A DNA stretch of 41,751 nucleotides from an uncultured Clostridia bacterium (GCA_948805675.1 CAQIBN010000013.1:1-41751); one strand, 5' to 3'. Positions 1 through 9,524 are shown, counted from the stretch's first letter. Numbers and translations: made by a program. The notes: a model not told the origin generated them from the sequence alone.

Positions 1-54
<54 letters not shown>

Positions 55-134
55 ATAATTATAATAGATAACAAATGTATAATTATAGTAAAAAAATCCA
101 CATTGCTTATAAATAAACAATGTGGTTAATTTTT

Positions 135-208
<74 letters not shown>

Positions 209-253
209 ATTTCTTTAAGAATAGATTTGCATAACCAATGTTTAATATTATAT

Positions 254-327
<74 letters not shown>

Positions 328-424
328 ATCTCTTCTTTAAGAACAATATTTATTATAAACAAAGCATATCTAAATGTCAATACTTTTTTTATATTTTTTA
401 GAAAAAAATTTTATCCGTCATTAA

Positions 425-453
425 TTGACTTCTAAAACAAAGTATACTATTAT
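425..453 (+). promoter_or_regulatory. Probable sigma-A promoter for the RusA-like gene
   Basis: TTGACT (425-430) and TATTAT (448-453) are separated by 17 bases, about 85 bases upstream of the start codon at 538. Confidence 0.5.
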
Positions 454-537
454 TGTATTGGCAAAAATAAATAAATGTAAATAAAATTAGTTATTAAAAT
501 GCTAACTTTCTAACTAATAAAAGGAGATTTTAAACAA

Positions 538-948
538 ATGATATATGAATTTGAAATACCAGGGAAAATAATAGGAAAAGGAAGACCTAGATTAAATAGT
601 TATACAGGCTCAGTTTATACACCAACAAGAACAAAAGACTATGAAACTTTAGTAATGCAATATTTCATGTTAAAATATCCAAGAATTAAGCCTTTAGAAG
701 GTAGGGTATCTGTAGAAATTATAGCAAACTTTGAAATTCCAAAAAGTACAAAAAAGCAAGATAGAGTTTTGATGCTAGAAAACAAAATAAATCCAACAAA
801 AAAACCAGATATTGATAATATTGTAAAGATTATTTTAGATGCTATGAATGAAGTTGCTTTTAAAGACGATACACAAATTACAAAGTTAAGTATAGAAAAG
901 AAATATGCAGAAATAGAAAAAGTATATGTAAAGATGGAAGAGTATTAG
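538..948 (+). CDS. RusA-family crossover junction endodeoxyribonuclease
   Basis: This 136-residue protein has the length and fold signature of RusA Holliday-junction resolvases, which act as dimers and cleave four-way DNA junctions. The diagnostic stretch is KPDIDNIVKIILDAMN (residues about 88-103) followed by FKDDTQI. The aspartates in DIDN and at KDD are the metal-binding catalytic residues of the family. The start has a good ribosome binding site (AAAGGAG, 11 bases upstream). RusA genes are usually of prophage origin, and here the next two reading frames are a kinase fragment and an unknown small gene, so this may be a phage remnant. Codon use matches the AT-rich background and there is no in-frame CGG. 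The family call is confident. Its role in the host is unknown. Confidence 0.88.
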   Translation: MIYEFEIPGKIIGKGRPRLNSYTGSVYTPTRTKDYETLVMQYFMLKYPRIKPLEGRVSVEIIANFEIPKSTKKQDRVLMLENKINPTKKPDIDNIVKIILDAMNEVAFKDDTQITKLSIEKKYAEIEKVYVKMEEY

Positions 949-1000
949 AATTATATTATTGTAATTAGTATGAGCTATAAAACAAAGGATGGAATTTGAT

Positions 1001-1102
1001 ATGAACAAATTAATTATAATTACAGGTGTAAGTGGAAGAGGAAAGACAACTCTTGCTAATGTTTTATATGAAAAGATTGCAATCGATATAAATAGATGTT
1101 AA
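1001..1102 (+). pseudogene. N-terminal fragment of a P-loop nucleoside/nucleotide kinase
   Basis: A 33-residue open frame starts MNKLIIITGVSGRGKTT and ends after DINRC. The GVSGRGKTT segment is a Walker A loop following a first beta strand, as in small-molecule and nucleotide kinases. Everything downstream of the P-loop is missing, so it cannot be an active kinase. A ribosome binding site (AAAGGATGG) precedes the ATG. It is most simply the stub left by a deletion. Confidence 0.6.
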
Positions 1103-1141
1103 AATAATATTATATATTTTTTGAAGGGAGAATATTGTATT

Positions 1142-1444
1142 ATGTGGAAAAATTCAAATGAATTGTTTAACTATACTCTTCGGGAGCTCAAGAAAGCAGT
1201 AAAAAATGGCGAGTCAGAACTAGATATTGTTCTAAAAGAGAAATGTCCTAGAGATTATAATAAGATGAAGGAAATTTGTAAAATGCTAAAAATAAAAGCA
1301 ATAACAGAACAATTGAGAAATAAGTTTTGTAATTATGATATCAAAAGTGATGTTCATTATAATAGTGTAATGTTTATTACATATAAAACTGGTTGTGATT
1401 TTGGAGCAACTATTGAATGGACATTGACAATATCACCTAAATAA
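1142..1444 (+). CDS. Hypothetical protein, 100 aa
   Basis: I do not recognise this protein. It is hydrophilic and helix-rich in its first two thirds (LRELKKAVKNGESELD, KMKEICKMLKIKAI), has no membrane segment or signal peptide, and ends in a short beta-like segment (GATIEWTLTISP). I place the start at ATG 1142, preceded by AAGGGAG; a TTG at 1121 in frame would overlap that site. It contains the only in-frame CGG codon (1181-1183, followed by G) in a gene that otherwise looks native. Skipping the C there would lead to a stop after about seven codons. The codons around it (CTT CGG GAG CTC) are unusual for the region, which hints at transfer. A terminator follows. Confidence 0.55.
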   Translation: MWKNSNELFNYTLRELKKAVKNGESELDIVLKEKCPRDYNKMKEICKMLKIKAITEQLRNKFCNYDIKSDVHYNSVMFITYKTGCDFGATIEWTLTISPK

Positions 1445-1471
1445 AAAAACTGTATTTTTATGCTCTATAAA

Positions 1472-1511
1472 AACAACTTACAATACATTAATAGTTAGTA
1501 AGTTGTTTTTT
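1472..1511 (+). terminator. Rho-independent terminator
   Basis: AACAACTTAC (1472-1481) pairs with GTAAGTTGTT (1498-1507) and is followed by a T-run. It lies 28 bases after the stop of the small gene. Confidence 0.8.
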
Positions 1512-1589
1512 GTTCAATAAGAACTAGGGGATGCTGTGTATATTTCAAAAAGTTATAGTAAAAAATGCATTTTTTACTATAACTTTAGT

Positions 1590-2441
1590 CTAAATAATTT
1601 CTAATAAAGCTCCACCAATTATTCCAGAGTCATTTTTATGTTTTGCAATATGTATATTTATATTTTGAAATTCCTTTCTGATATCATATATATAATGTTT
1701 AGAATATTCTGATATCCCTCCACCAATAACAATATCCTTAACTGGATAGTGGCTTTGAATTATTCTTATACCATCAATAAAATTAATTATATAATTTTTC
1801 AAAACATTTTTTGCATCTTTGTCACCTTTTTCAAGACACTTAAAAATTTCACATCTTGCATAATTTTCATTTTTAATTTCGTTATATCTTTTAGATAAAC
1901 TATTAAAACTTTTAATATATTTATCATGATTGATTCCCATTGTTTTATTAATTTTATAGATATCCCATACAATTTCATTTATGCATTTAAAATCTTGCAT
2001 ATAGGATATTCCTAATCCAGAACCTAATGTAAACATTATAAAATTATTTAAGTTATTAATATAGCTTTCACATATTCCAGCACATGTACAATCATTTTCT
2101 ATAAATACTTTTGTATTGTATTTTTTTAATTCTATTCTAAAATTAATTTCACTTACATTTAGTGAGGAAGAGCCAAGAAAAATCCCATTTTCTTTATTGG
2201 TACCTCCAGGACAACCAAGACCAATTGAAGATATTTCATTTATATTTATATTATTTTCTATAATTAGCCTATCAATTAAATTTATAATTATATTAATAAA
2301 ATGTCTTGTAGAAATATCTATATCTACTGTTTTATCCATTTTATTTAAAAGATAAATTTTATTTTCTAGTATTTGTGTACTAGTATTATATAATCCGCAA
2401 GAGATATGACTTGCTCCAATATCTATACCTATATTTTTCAT
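1590..2441 (-). CDS. ROK-family sugar kinase-like protein
   Basis: The 283-residue protein starts MKNIGIDIGASHISCGLY, the phosphate-1 ATP-binding motif of the ROK/ASKHA fold (DIGxxxxxxGL). It also has GLGCPGG, an ENDCTCAGICE segment matching the family's ENDxNxAxxxE active-site region, GSGLGISYM, and a C-terminal IVIGGGISE adenosine motif. ROK kinases phosphorylate glucose, mannose or N-acetyl-amino sugars. The cysteine-rich zinc motif (CxCGxxGC) that usually follows the catalytic region is absent and the centre is divergent, so substrate and activity are uncertain. I start it at 2441 rather than 2462, because the earlier ATG lies inside the ribosome binding site GAAAGGATG. It is monocistronic, with the U32 gene upstream in the same direction. 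Confidence 0.7.
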   Translation of the reverse strand: MKNIGIDIGASHISCGLYNTSTQILENKIYLLNKMDKTVDIDISTRHFINIIINLIDRLIIENNININEISSIGLGCPGGTNKENGIFLGSSSLNVSEINFRIELKKYNTKVFIENDCTCAGICESYINNLNNFIMFTLGSGLGISYMQDFKCINEIVWDIYKINKTMGINHDKYIKSFNSLSKRYNEIKNENYARCEIFKCLEKGDKDAKNVLKNYIINFIDGIRIIQSHYPVKDIVIGGGISEYSKHYIYDIRKEFQNINIHIAKHKNDSGIIGGALLEII

Positions 2442-2611
2442 TATATTTTCACATCCTTTCAATAGGGTTAAGTCATTATGTTACACATATAATTATAAAT
2501 ATAAATAATCAATAAATCAATGGAAGTTGTTACTAATAAAACAATTTAATAAAAAATTTAACATATTAGATTTTGACAAAAAAGAAATAGATATATTAAA
2601 ATAAAAAATGT

Positions 2612-2677
2612 TTATTATTTAAAGGTAATAAGATTGAACACATGTAAAATTATTCATCTTACTACCTTTAATAATAA
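2612..2677 (-). terminator. Long hairpin terminator after the U32 gene
   Basis: The arms at 2612-2634 and 2656-2677 are nearly complementary, built on AAAGGTAATAAGAT and ATCTTACTACCTTT. T-rich sequence follows on the minus strand. A T-run on the plus side means it could work in both directions. The rest of 2442-2720 is AT-rich and shows no gene. Confidence 0.6.
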
Positions 2678-2720
2678 TTTTTTTCTTTATTAGATATAAA
2701 TTTTAATAAGTTAATATATT

Positions 2721-5159
2721 TTAAACCATTCTATTAAAATTACCATTAGTAAAATTTTTACCTTCTATTTTATTTCCATTTATAATAGCAAATATTATAT
2801 TATTTATTGTATTTATATCTTCATCTAAAATATCTATTCTAAAAAATTTACAATTAATATTTAATGTATCTATAAAAGTAGTTTTACTATTATAAATAGT
2901 AGTAACAGTTTCTATATTATCTGGTAAAACTCTAAATTCAAATCCTAATCTATCTTTTATATAAAATTTATTATTTGAATTACATTTGTGTATACAATTA
3001 GAAAAGCAATGATTTGTTTTTCCAAGTAAACAATAATTCATATTCATAATAGGGGTATTACCATAAACTATTAGTTCACAATTATCACTATTGAATTTTA
3101 TTAAATCATTTTTATTAAGTTCTGGTGAAAATGTTAAAGTTTCAATATGTAAGTTTGTTAATTCTTTTTTTGTCAAATTATTAAATAAATTAAGTGTATA
3201 GTTACCAATAAATCTATAATTTTTAGCATAATCTTTTAATAAAACTAAATTACTAATATTAGATATAACAAATCCTTTAATATTAAAAGAAGATAAAATA
3301 TTATCAATATTATTCTTAAATATATTAGTATAATTTTTACGCATAATAACAGGCATATAAATATATAAATTAAAATTACAAGAGATATCTTTTAAAATTT
3401 TTAAGTATTTTTTATTTACAAAATATTTTAATGGTATATAAATATTTTGAACATTTTTAATTAATGTATAATCTAAATTTAAGTCAAGTGTATTTAATAA
3501 TATCGATATATTTTTTTTACTTGTACTAGTAAAATGAGTGCTAGGCAATTCAACTAAAGGTTTAGGTACATTTGATGAATCATTATTACAGAATTTGTTT
3601 ATTATTATATTTTCCAATTTTTCTATACAATTTCGTCTTAACCTATTTAGTTCTGAAATATGGGGAATATATAAATTATTATCTATATTAACACAAATAT
3701 CTTTAAATTCATAAGGTGTATTTGTCGTTTTTGTAATTTGTTTTATAATTCTTTCTTTAGTAATTGGATTATTTATAGATTTTTCAGGTATTATATCTGA
3801 TGTAATAGAGAAATCTATATCATTATAAAAACTATCAATATTATTTATAGTACAAATATTTATTTTTACAGGCTTGCTTTCATGTATATCTATAGTACAT
3901 TTTAATTGGATTTTTATGTTTTCACAATTATTATATGAATTAAGAGCTTTAGTAGATAATTCTTTACTTGTTATTTTAAATACATTACATCCATATTTTA
4001 TATTTCCTTTCATTCTACCGAAGCTTTACTATAGTGCCGTGAAGGAGCAGTAGGGGAGTTTTTATCATTTATTAATAATTCTGATACTTTATAACTTCCA
4101 TTTTCACCATCAATTGAAATAGAATCTCCTATACTTATGCAATCTTGTAATTTTAAAGTGATATAGCCTTTATTTGCATTATAATTATTAATAGTTCCTA
4201 AAGGTATTCCCATATTATTTTGTTTAATTGGATAAACTAAACCTTTATTTGGAGAAGAAGAAAGATGACCAGAAGAGAATAGGCCTCTATTAAATACTTG
4301 CATAAGTTCTTTTTTGTCATTATCATCTAATATATATTCTTCATTATTAATAACCATATCTATATATTTTCTATAAATTCTAGTTACAGTTGCAACATAT
4401 TCTGGTGATTTTAAACGTCCTTCAATTTTAAAACAGGTAACACCACTAGTAACTAACTTGGGTAAAAATTCTAAAGAACATAAATCTCTTGTACTAAGCA
4501 AATATCCATTATCTAACTTATTATATCCATTTGAGCTCTTTTCTAAGAGAGTATAGGGAAGTCTACAAGGTTGAGCACATTTTCCACGATTTCCGAGAAC
4601 GTCCACCAATCATACTAGATGCCAAACATTGACCAGAATATGAAATACAAAGTGCACCATGAACAAAAGCTTCTATTTCTATTTGAGAATTTTTACATAT
4701 ATATTCAATTTCCTCTGCTGATAGTTCTCTTGAAAGTACTACTCTTTTAAAACCTAAATCTTGCATAGCAAGTACACCTTCTAAATTATGAATACTCATT
4801 TGAGTACTTGCATGAATAGGTAAATTTGGAATATTTTTTATTAGAAATTTAGCAAGTCCAATATCTTGTACAATAATAGCATCTATACCAAATGTATAAG
4901 CAGATTTTGCAAGATTTATAGCATCATTTAGTTCATCATTTTTTATTAAAGTATTTAAAGTTAAATTTGTTTTTACATTTCTTAATTTACAATATTGTAT
5001 TGCTTGTTTCAAAGTATCTAAATCAAAATTATTTGCAGAAGCTCTTGCATTAAACAAATTGCTACCAAAATAAACACTATCTGCACCATTTTGAACAGCA
5101 GATTTTAAACAATCAAAATCACCTGCAGGTGAAAGTAATTCTATTTTTTTCATAAACAT
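2721..5159 (-). CDS. Peptidase U32 / rRNA-tRNA hydroxylation family protein, with three CGG +1 recoding sites
   Basis: In the raw frame this gene is three pieces (5159-4563, 4609-4010, 4013-2721). Skipping the C of three in-frame CGG codons (4595, 4039 and 4020) gives one 811-residue protein. The N-terminal half is a typical U32 domain: ELLSPAGDFDCLKSA at residue 5, then HASTQMSIHN, FVHGALCISYSGQC and GGRSGNRGKCAQPCR. The cysteines in the last two are the conserved metal/Fe-S ligands. The C-terminal half is the divergent DUF3656-type region. Relatives (RlhA, TrhP) act in prephenate-dependent 5-hydroxylation of 23S rRNA or tRNA U34. The first site falls at the glycine of the invariant SGNRG motif (residue 189). 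The others give glycines 374 and 380, joining PS-G-TIVKL-G-RMKG. There are no stops or other lesions in over 800 codons, so I consider it functional through recoding. A good ribosome binding site (AAGGAAATG) precedes the ATG. Confidence 0.85.
4017..4020 (-). other. CGGT recoding site 3 in the U32 gene
   Basis: After site 2 the frame reads CTT CGG TAG; skipping the C gives CTT GGT AGA ATG (Gly380) and enters the 430-codon C-terminal frame. Confidence 0.75.
4036..4039 (-). other. CGGC recoding site 2 in the U32 gene
   Basis: TCA CGG CAC becomes TCA GGC ACT (Gly374). It lies 19 bases before the third site; both are needed to join the two long pieces. Confidence 0.75.
4592..4595 (-). other. CGGA recoding site 1 in the U32 gene
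   Basis: Zero-frame TCT CGG AAA; skipping the C gives TCT GGA AAT CGT, restoring the conserved SGNRG motif (Gly189). Confidence 0.85.
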
Positions 5160-5277
5160 TTCCTTCCTTAAATTTTCTAATACAAATTTTGTAATAAAAA
5201 ATTGAATTATACTTATTGTAACACAAAAATCAAAATTTGCATATTATATCATATAAAATAAAAAGGAGGGAAAAGAT

Positions 5278-5454
5278 ATGCCAGAAGAAGGAAGAAACTG
5301 CGGATGTGGATGCGGATGCAATAACAATGGTGGATTTTTAAATGGATTATTTGGAGGATGTGGATGTGATAGCGAAATATTATTCTTTATAATAATATTC
5401 TTACTATTATTCACAAACTTTGGATGTGGATGCCAAAGAGGATGTTGTAACTAA
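5278..5454 (+). CDS. Small Gly-Cys-rich membrane protein, 58 aa
   Basis: This short gene has an excellent ribosome binding site (AAAAGGAGGG) and its own terminator. The N-terminus carries alternating Cys-Gly repeats (CGCGCGCNNN, then GGCGCD). A hydrophobic segment follows (ILFFIIIFLLLFTNF), and the C-terminus returns to GCGCQRGCC. The twelve cysteines in three clusters suggest metal binding or disulfide cross-linking at a membrane or spore surface. I do not know a named family for it. It contains CGG only across codon boundaries (TGC GGA), where no shift is expected. It lies divergently from the U32 gene. Confidence 0.7.
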   Translation: MPEEGRNCGCGCGCNNNGGFLNGLFGGCGCDSEILFFIIIFLLLFTNFGCGCQRGCCN

Positions 5455-5487
5455 TAGTTACTTAAATAAGATATTTTTTAAATTATA

Positions 5488-5517
5488 GGTTATAACTATG
5501 AAGTTATAGCCTTTTTT
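5488..5517 (+). terminator. Terminator of the Gly-Cys-rich gene
   Basis: GGTTATAACT-ATG-AAGTTATAGCC forms a hairpin followed by TTTTTT. The 5518-5758 stretch after it holds no convincing gene. Confidence 0.8.
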
Positions 5518-5758
5518 ATATAATAGAAAAGTTCTAGTATATAGTAAAAAGTAACTAATACATAGTTTTCCAATTATATGAGATAGTTGTACATAATTTT
5601 TTTCAAAAATTGGAACATGAACGATTAAATATGTATATTAAGATATTTAATTAAAAAACGACATAAATCCATCCCGCTATTGTTCTAGTATAGGAAAGTT
5701 TTTGTATTACATTTATAAAACAAAATAGTAACAAATATAACTTTTTTTTAGGTTTTAA

Positions 5759-5787
5759 TTGACTCGAAAAAACAAGAATGATATACT
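5759..5787 (+). promoter_or_regulatory. Sigma-A-type promoter of the cell-wall gene pair
   Basis: TTGACT (5759-5764), a 17-base spacer and TATACT (5782-5787) lie about 40 bases before the start at 5826. Confidence 0.7.
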
Positions 5788-5825
5788 GTACTTGCAAAAA
5801 AATGTAGCAAAAGAGGAGGATAAAA

Positions 5826-7763
5826 ATGTTAAGTAATAATATTTTTATAAAGGAGAATATACGAAGAATAAAGAAATTTTTAACAATCATAATTATTTTA
5901 AATATATTTATATATTTTATTTATGGGCTAGTATTTAATAATGAGATATATGCAGTACAAACTAAAGAAAATGTATCTAGTAAATTAAATAATTATTCAG
6001 GATATGCAGAGTTAATTAATAAATTAAGGTCAGCACATCCAAATTGGAAGTTTACAATATTTTATACAGGTTTAGATTGGAATCAAGTTATAAAAAATGA
6101 AACAACAGCATGGCATGGAAGAAATTTAATAACATCAAGTAAAACAGGAGATTGGATTTGTCCTACATGTAATGATAAGAAATATGATAATGGTAGCTGG
6201 AGATGTGCATCAGAAGCAACAGTATCATATTATATGGACCCAAGGAATTTTTTAAATGATGATAGCATTTTCCAATTTGAGCAAGCAGTTTTTAATTCAT
6301 CAATACATAGTGTAGATGGTGTTATGAGTATGACTAGTGGGTCATTTTTAGATGGAAGAACAAATGCAGAAGCAATAATAGAAGCTTGTAAGAATGTTAA
6401 TATAAATCCATATCAAGTTGTTTCTAGGATATTACAAGAACAAGGTAAAAATGGTTCTACTATGAGTAGAGGAAATGAAGGATATTATAATGTATTTAAT
6501 GTTGGTGCATCAGGTAATTCATCATCACAAATAATAGCAAATGCAACATCATATGCTAAAGAACATGGATGGAATACATTGGCAAAATCTATAGTAGGTG
6601 GAATAGATTTTCTAAAATCTAAATATATAGGAATTGGACAAGATACTTTATATTTACAAAAGTTTGATGTAGATAATAGTGATGGCAGTTTATATTATCA
6701 TCAATATATGCAAAATGTTTCAGCAGCACTTACTGAAAGTTATACAGTAAGAAATGTATATCAAAAAATGGGGACAATTAATAATACTGTTAGTTTTCTT
6801 ATTCCAGTTTACGAAAATATGCCAAAAGAAAAATGTCAAATGCCAGGGACACAAGGAATTGTTACACAAAATGTAAAAATTAAAGGTTCAAATGTAAATA
6901 TAAGAGAGAGTAAAAATAAAAATTCTAATATTTTATCAACATTAAATACAGGAGATACTTTATTAAGAATAGAAATTGCTAATGTAGCTGAGGATGGATA
7001 CTATTGGGATAAAGTAGTTTTAGCTGATGGTAGAAAAGGATATGTTGCAAATACATATATTGAAAAAATAAATGATATAACAAATTGTAATGATAGAGTA
7101 ATAGCAAATACAGATGTTAATTTAAGGAATGGACCAGGAACTAGTAATACATCTATTATTACAACATTAACTAATGGTCAAGCTCTAACTAGAATTGAAA
7201 CAGGAAAATATAATGGTTTAGATGGATATAATTGGGATAGAGTAAAATTATCAGATGGCAGACAAGGTTATTTGGTAAGTTCTTATATAGATATGGCAGG
7301 AAATTCAAATCCAGGTGGAAGTAACACAAATGAACTTGTAAAAGTAATATGTGGTTCTGGATTAAAAGTAAGAGAAACACCAGGTACTAATCAAAAAATA
7401 CTAACATATCTTGATAAAGGAGATATAATAACAAGAATTGAGAAAAATTCTTCTAATGCAAATGGTTTTGTATGGGATAAAATAGTTACAGGAACTGGTG
7501 TAACAGGATATGTTGCTAGAGGAGATAGTAAAGAAAGTTATTTGGAAGTTGTATCAAATAATAATGGTGGAGGTAATACTAATACAAATAATAATTGCGA
7601 TATAGATGGAAATGGAGTTGTTAATTCAACTGATTTGTATTATGTAATTAAATTCTTAAAGGAAAATCCTAATAAATACAATAAATCTTATGACGTTAAT
7701 AAAGATAATAAAGTAAATTCAAGTGATTTATATGAGATTATATTATACTTAAAAAAACATTAA
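5826..7763 (+). CDS. Secreted GH73-type glucosaminidase with three SH3 domains and a C-terminal dockerin
   Basis: This 645-residue exported protein has an N-terminal membrane/signal segment (about residues 18-40, ending NEIYA). Residues about 55-310 are a glucosaminidase-like peptidoglycan hydrolase domain: HPNWKFTIFYTGLDW, YYMDPRNFLND, and RILQEQG, whose glutamate is the expected catalytic acid. Three bacterial SH3 repeats follow (about 345-415, 425-490 and 500-570), each with an NIRE/NLRNGPG/KVRETPG motif. These usually bind peptidoglycan. The C-terminus (about 590-645) has two DxNxDGxVNxxD-like loops, CDIDGNGVVNSTDL and YDVNKDNKVNSSDL, which form a type I dockerin. The ribosome binding site is AGAGGAGG. 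The next gene starts 21 bases later, so the two are an operon for cell-wall turnover or surface assembly. Confidence 0.87.
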   Translation: MLSNNIFIKENIRRIKKFLTIIIILNIFIYFIYGLVFNNEIYAVQTKENVSSKLNNYSGYAELINKLRSAHPNWKFTIFYTGLDWNQVIKNETTAWHGRNLITSSKTGDWICPTCNDKKYDNGSWRCASEATVSYYMDPRNFLNDDSIFQFEQAVFNSSIHSVDGVMSMTSGSFLDGRTNAEAIIEACKNVNINPYQVVSRILQEQGKNGSTMSRGNEGYYNVFNVGASGNSSSQIIANATSYAKEHGWNTLAKSIVGGIDFLKSKYIGIGQDTLYLQKFDVDNSDGSLYYHQYMQNVSAALTESYTVRNVYQKMGTINNTVSFLIPVYENMPKEKCQMPGTQGIVTQNVKIKGSNVNIRESKNKNSNILSTLNTGDTLLRIEIANVAEDGYYWDKVVLADGRKGYVANTYIEKINDITNCNDRVIANTDVNLRNGPGTSNTSIITTLTNGQALTRIETGKYNGLDGYNWDRVKLSDGRQGYLVSSYIDMAGNSNPGGSNTNELVKVICGSGLKVRETPGTNQKILTYLDKGDIITRIEKNSSNANGFVWDKIVTGTGVTGYVARGDSKESYLEVVSNNNGGGNTNTNNNCDIDGNGVVNSTDLYYVIKFLKENPNKYNKSYDVNKDNKVNSSDLYEIILYLKKH

Positions 7764-7784
7764 TTTATAAAACGGAGGATAAAA

Positions 7785-9398
7785 ATGAAAAAAATACATT
7801 ATAAAATAGTTATAATAATGCTTTTTGTAGGCATCATATTATTTTTAAATAAATCAATAAGTAATGCAGGAACAGCAAACATTTCTGCTAGCAATAAAGA
7901 TGTTAAAGTAGGTGATAGTGTAAATATAAATGTATCTATCAATGCTATAGCATGGAATTTAAAAGTAAGTGGCTCTGGAGTTTCTGATACAATTGTTGGA
8001 GGGAATTTAGATGAATTAGCCAATAAATCAACAAGTAAATCTTATAAATTAAATACTTCAACTCCAGGAACTTATACGATTAGTTTAACTGGAGATGTAA
8101 CAGATGCAAATGGAACACCATCAAATATTACAGATTCTGTAACTGTCAAAGTATCAGAAAAAAATGATACAAGTTCTGGAGGAAATAGTGGAACTACAAA
8201 TAATGGAAATACAACAACTACCAATAATGGTAATACAACTGGTAACAATGATGATAAGCCAAAAGAACCAACATTTACAACAGTAAATCAAACTGTTTAT
8301 GCTATTCAAGATGGAATCAATATAAGAACTAGTTATAGTACATCAAGTAGTAGCCTAGGAAAATTAAAAAAGGGTGAAGAAGTTACTAGAATAGGTATAG
8401 GAAGTAATGGATGGAGCAAAGTAAACTATAATGGTAAAATTGTGTATATTAGTACTAGTTTATTAACAACTACAAAGCCAGAAGAAAAATCTACAGTGAA
8501 AGTATTAAAATCTTTAACAGTTGAACCAGGAACTTTATCTCCAGAATTTAATCCAGAAACAACAAAATATTCAATTACAGTTGGTGAAGATATTACAAAA
8601 TTAAATATTAATGCTGTAGTAGAAGATGAAAAATCAAAATTAGATATCTCTGGAAATGATGATTTAAAATTAGGTGAAAATATTATAAAATTAGTTGTAA
8701 CAGCAGAAGATGGAACAGCAAGGACTTATGTAATAACAGTAACAAAAGAACAGCAAGAACAGTTAAGGTTAAATACATTAGTAATAAAAGGAATAAATTT
8801 AAATCCAAGTTTTAGTTCAGATATATATGAATATGTAGTCGATGTTGAAAATAATATAACAAAGCTAGATATTGAGGCATTAGGTAATATTGAAAATGCG
8901 AATATAGAAATACTAGGAAATGAAGATTTACAAGATGGAGAAAATACTGTAACTATTATGTTAAAATCAGAAGATGGTAAACAAAATGTTACATATCAAA
9001 TTATAGTAAAAAAGGCAGGGAAAACTATAGTTGGTTCAAATACTTCAGACAATAACAGTTCTAATATGCAATATATTATTGTAGGTAGCATATTAGGAGG
9101 TATATTACTTATAATAATTATTGCTTTAATAGTAAAGAAAGTTAGAAGTAATAGAGAAGATGATGGAATAGAATTAAATTTTATGGATGATATTAAAACA
9201 ATGAATAGCGATAATAATATATTAGAGAATAAAGAGGATGAGAAAGTTACAAAAGAAGATTATATAAATGATGGATATATTTTTATGCAAGAACGACATA
9301 ATAAAACATCCAATAAATTATATAATGTAGAAGATGAAGTTGATTTTAGTGATATTGATAAGGATTTAAAAAGAAGAAGGAAAGGTAAACATTTTTAA
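7785..9398 (+). CDS. Membrane-anchored surface protein with Ig-like, SH3 and cadherin-like domains
   Basis: The 537-residue protein has a signal peptide (KIVIIMLFVGIILFLN, cleavage near SNA). An Ig-like domain follows (about 30-125; it has VGDSVNINVSINA but no clear cohesin hallmark), then a Ser/Thr/Asn/Gly linker and an SH3-like domain (about 165-225, INIRTSYSTSSSSLGKL). Two cadherin-like beta-sandwich repeats come next (about 235-320 and 325-410, each with a LxxL...GxLxPxFxxxxxxY pattern). Then come one transmembrane segment (about 427-447, IIVGSILGGILLIIII) and an acidic cytoplasmic tail. It follows the dockerin protein with ribosome binding site CGGAGG. The topology puts the repeats in the cell wall with the C-terminus inside. 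Its function is unknown; it could scaffold the neighbouring hydrolase. Confidence 0.75.
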   Translation: MKKIHYKIVIIMLFVGIILFLNKSISNAGTANISASNKDVKVGDSVNINVSINAIAWNLKVSGSGVSDTIVGGNLDELANKSTSKSYKLNTSTPGTYTISLTGDVTDANGTPSNITDSVTVKVSEKNDTSSGGNSGTTNNGNTTTTNNGNTTGNNDDKPKEPTFTTVNQTVYAIQDGINIRTSYSTSSSSLGKLKKGEEVTRIGIGSNGWSKVNYNGKIVYISTSLLTTTKPEEKSTVKVLKSLTVEPGTLSPEFNPETTKYSITVGEDITKLNINAVVEDEKSKLDISGNDDLKLGENIIKLVVTAEDGTARTYVITVTKEQQEQLRLNTLVIKGINLNPSFSSDIYEYVVDVENNITKLDIEALGNIENANIEILGNEDLQDGENTVTIMLKSEDGKQNVTYQIIVKKAGKTIVGSNTSDNNSSNMQYIIVGSILGGILLIIIIALIVKKVRSNREDDGIELNFMDDIKTMNSDNNILENKEDEKVTKEDYINDGYIFMQERHNKTSNKLYNVEDEVDFSDIDKDLKRRRKGKHF

Positions 9399-9406
9399 AT
9401 AAATGA

Positions 9407-9518
9407 GTGGACAAAGGGATGGTTCTCTTGTCCACTTTTTTGATATAAAAATATGTTTAATTTTAGTTATGTAACAAAACTGGACAAGAGAACCGTCCCT
9501 TTGTCCACCTTTGTCCAG
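9407..9518. repeat. GGACAAAGGGACGGTTC palindromic element, copy A
   Basis: Two inverted arms, GTGGACAAAGGGATGGTTC and GACAAGAGAACCGTCCCTTTGTCC, flank a spacer ATATGTTTAATTTTAG. The whole can fold into a long hairpin. Copies B, C and E are related full elements, and C has the same orientation. It starts eight bases after the stop of the surface protein. Such paired REP-like units (REPINs) are typically mobilised by RAYT transposases; none is in this window. Confidence 0.85.
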
Positions 9519-9524
9519 TTTTAC

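Noticed and set aside
5280..5460. CGG triplets in the Gly-Cys-rich gene as shift sites
   Set aside because: They span codon boundaries (TGC GGA) and the frame is continuous to a proper stop.
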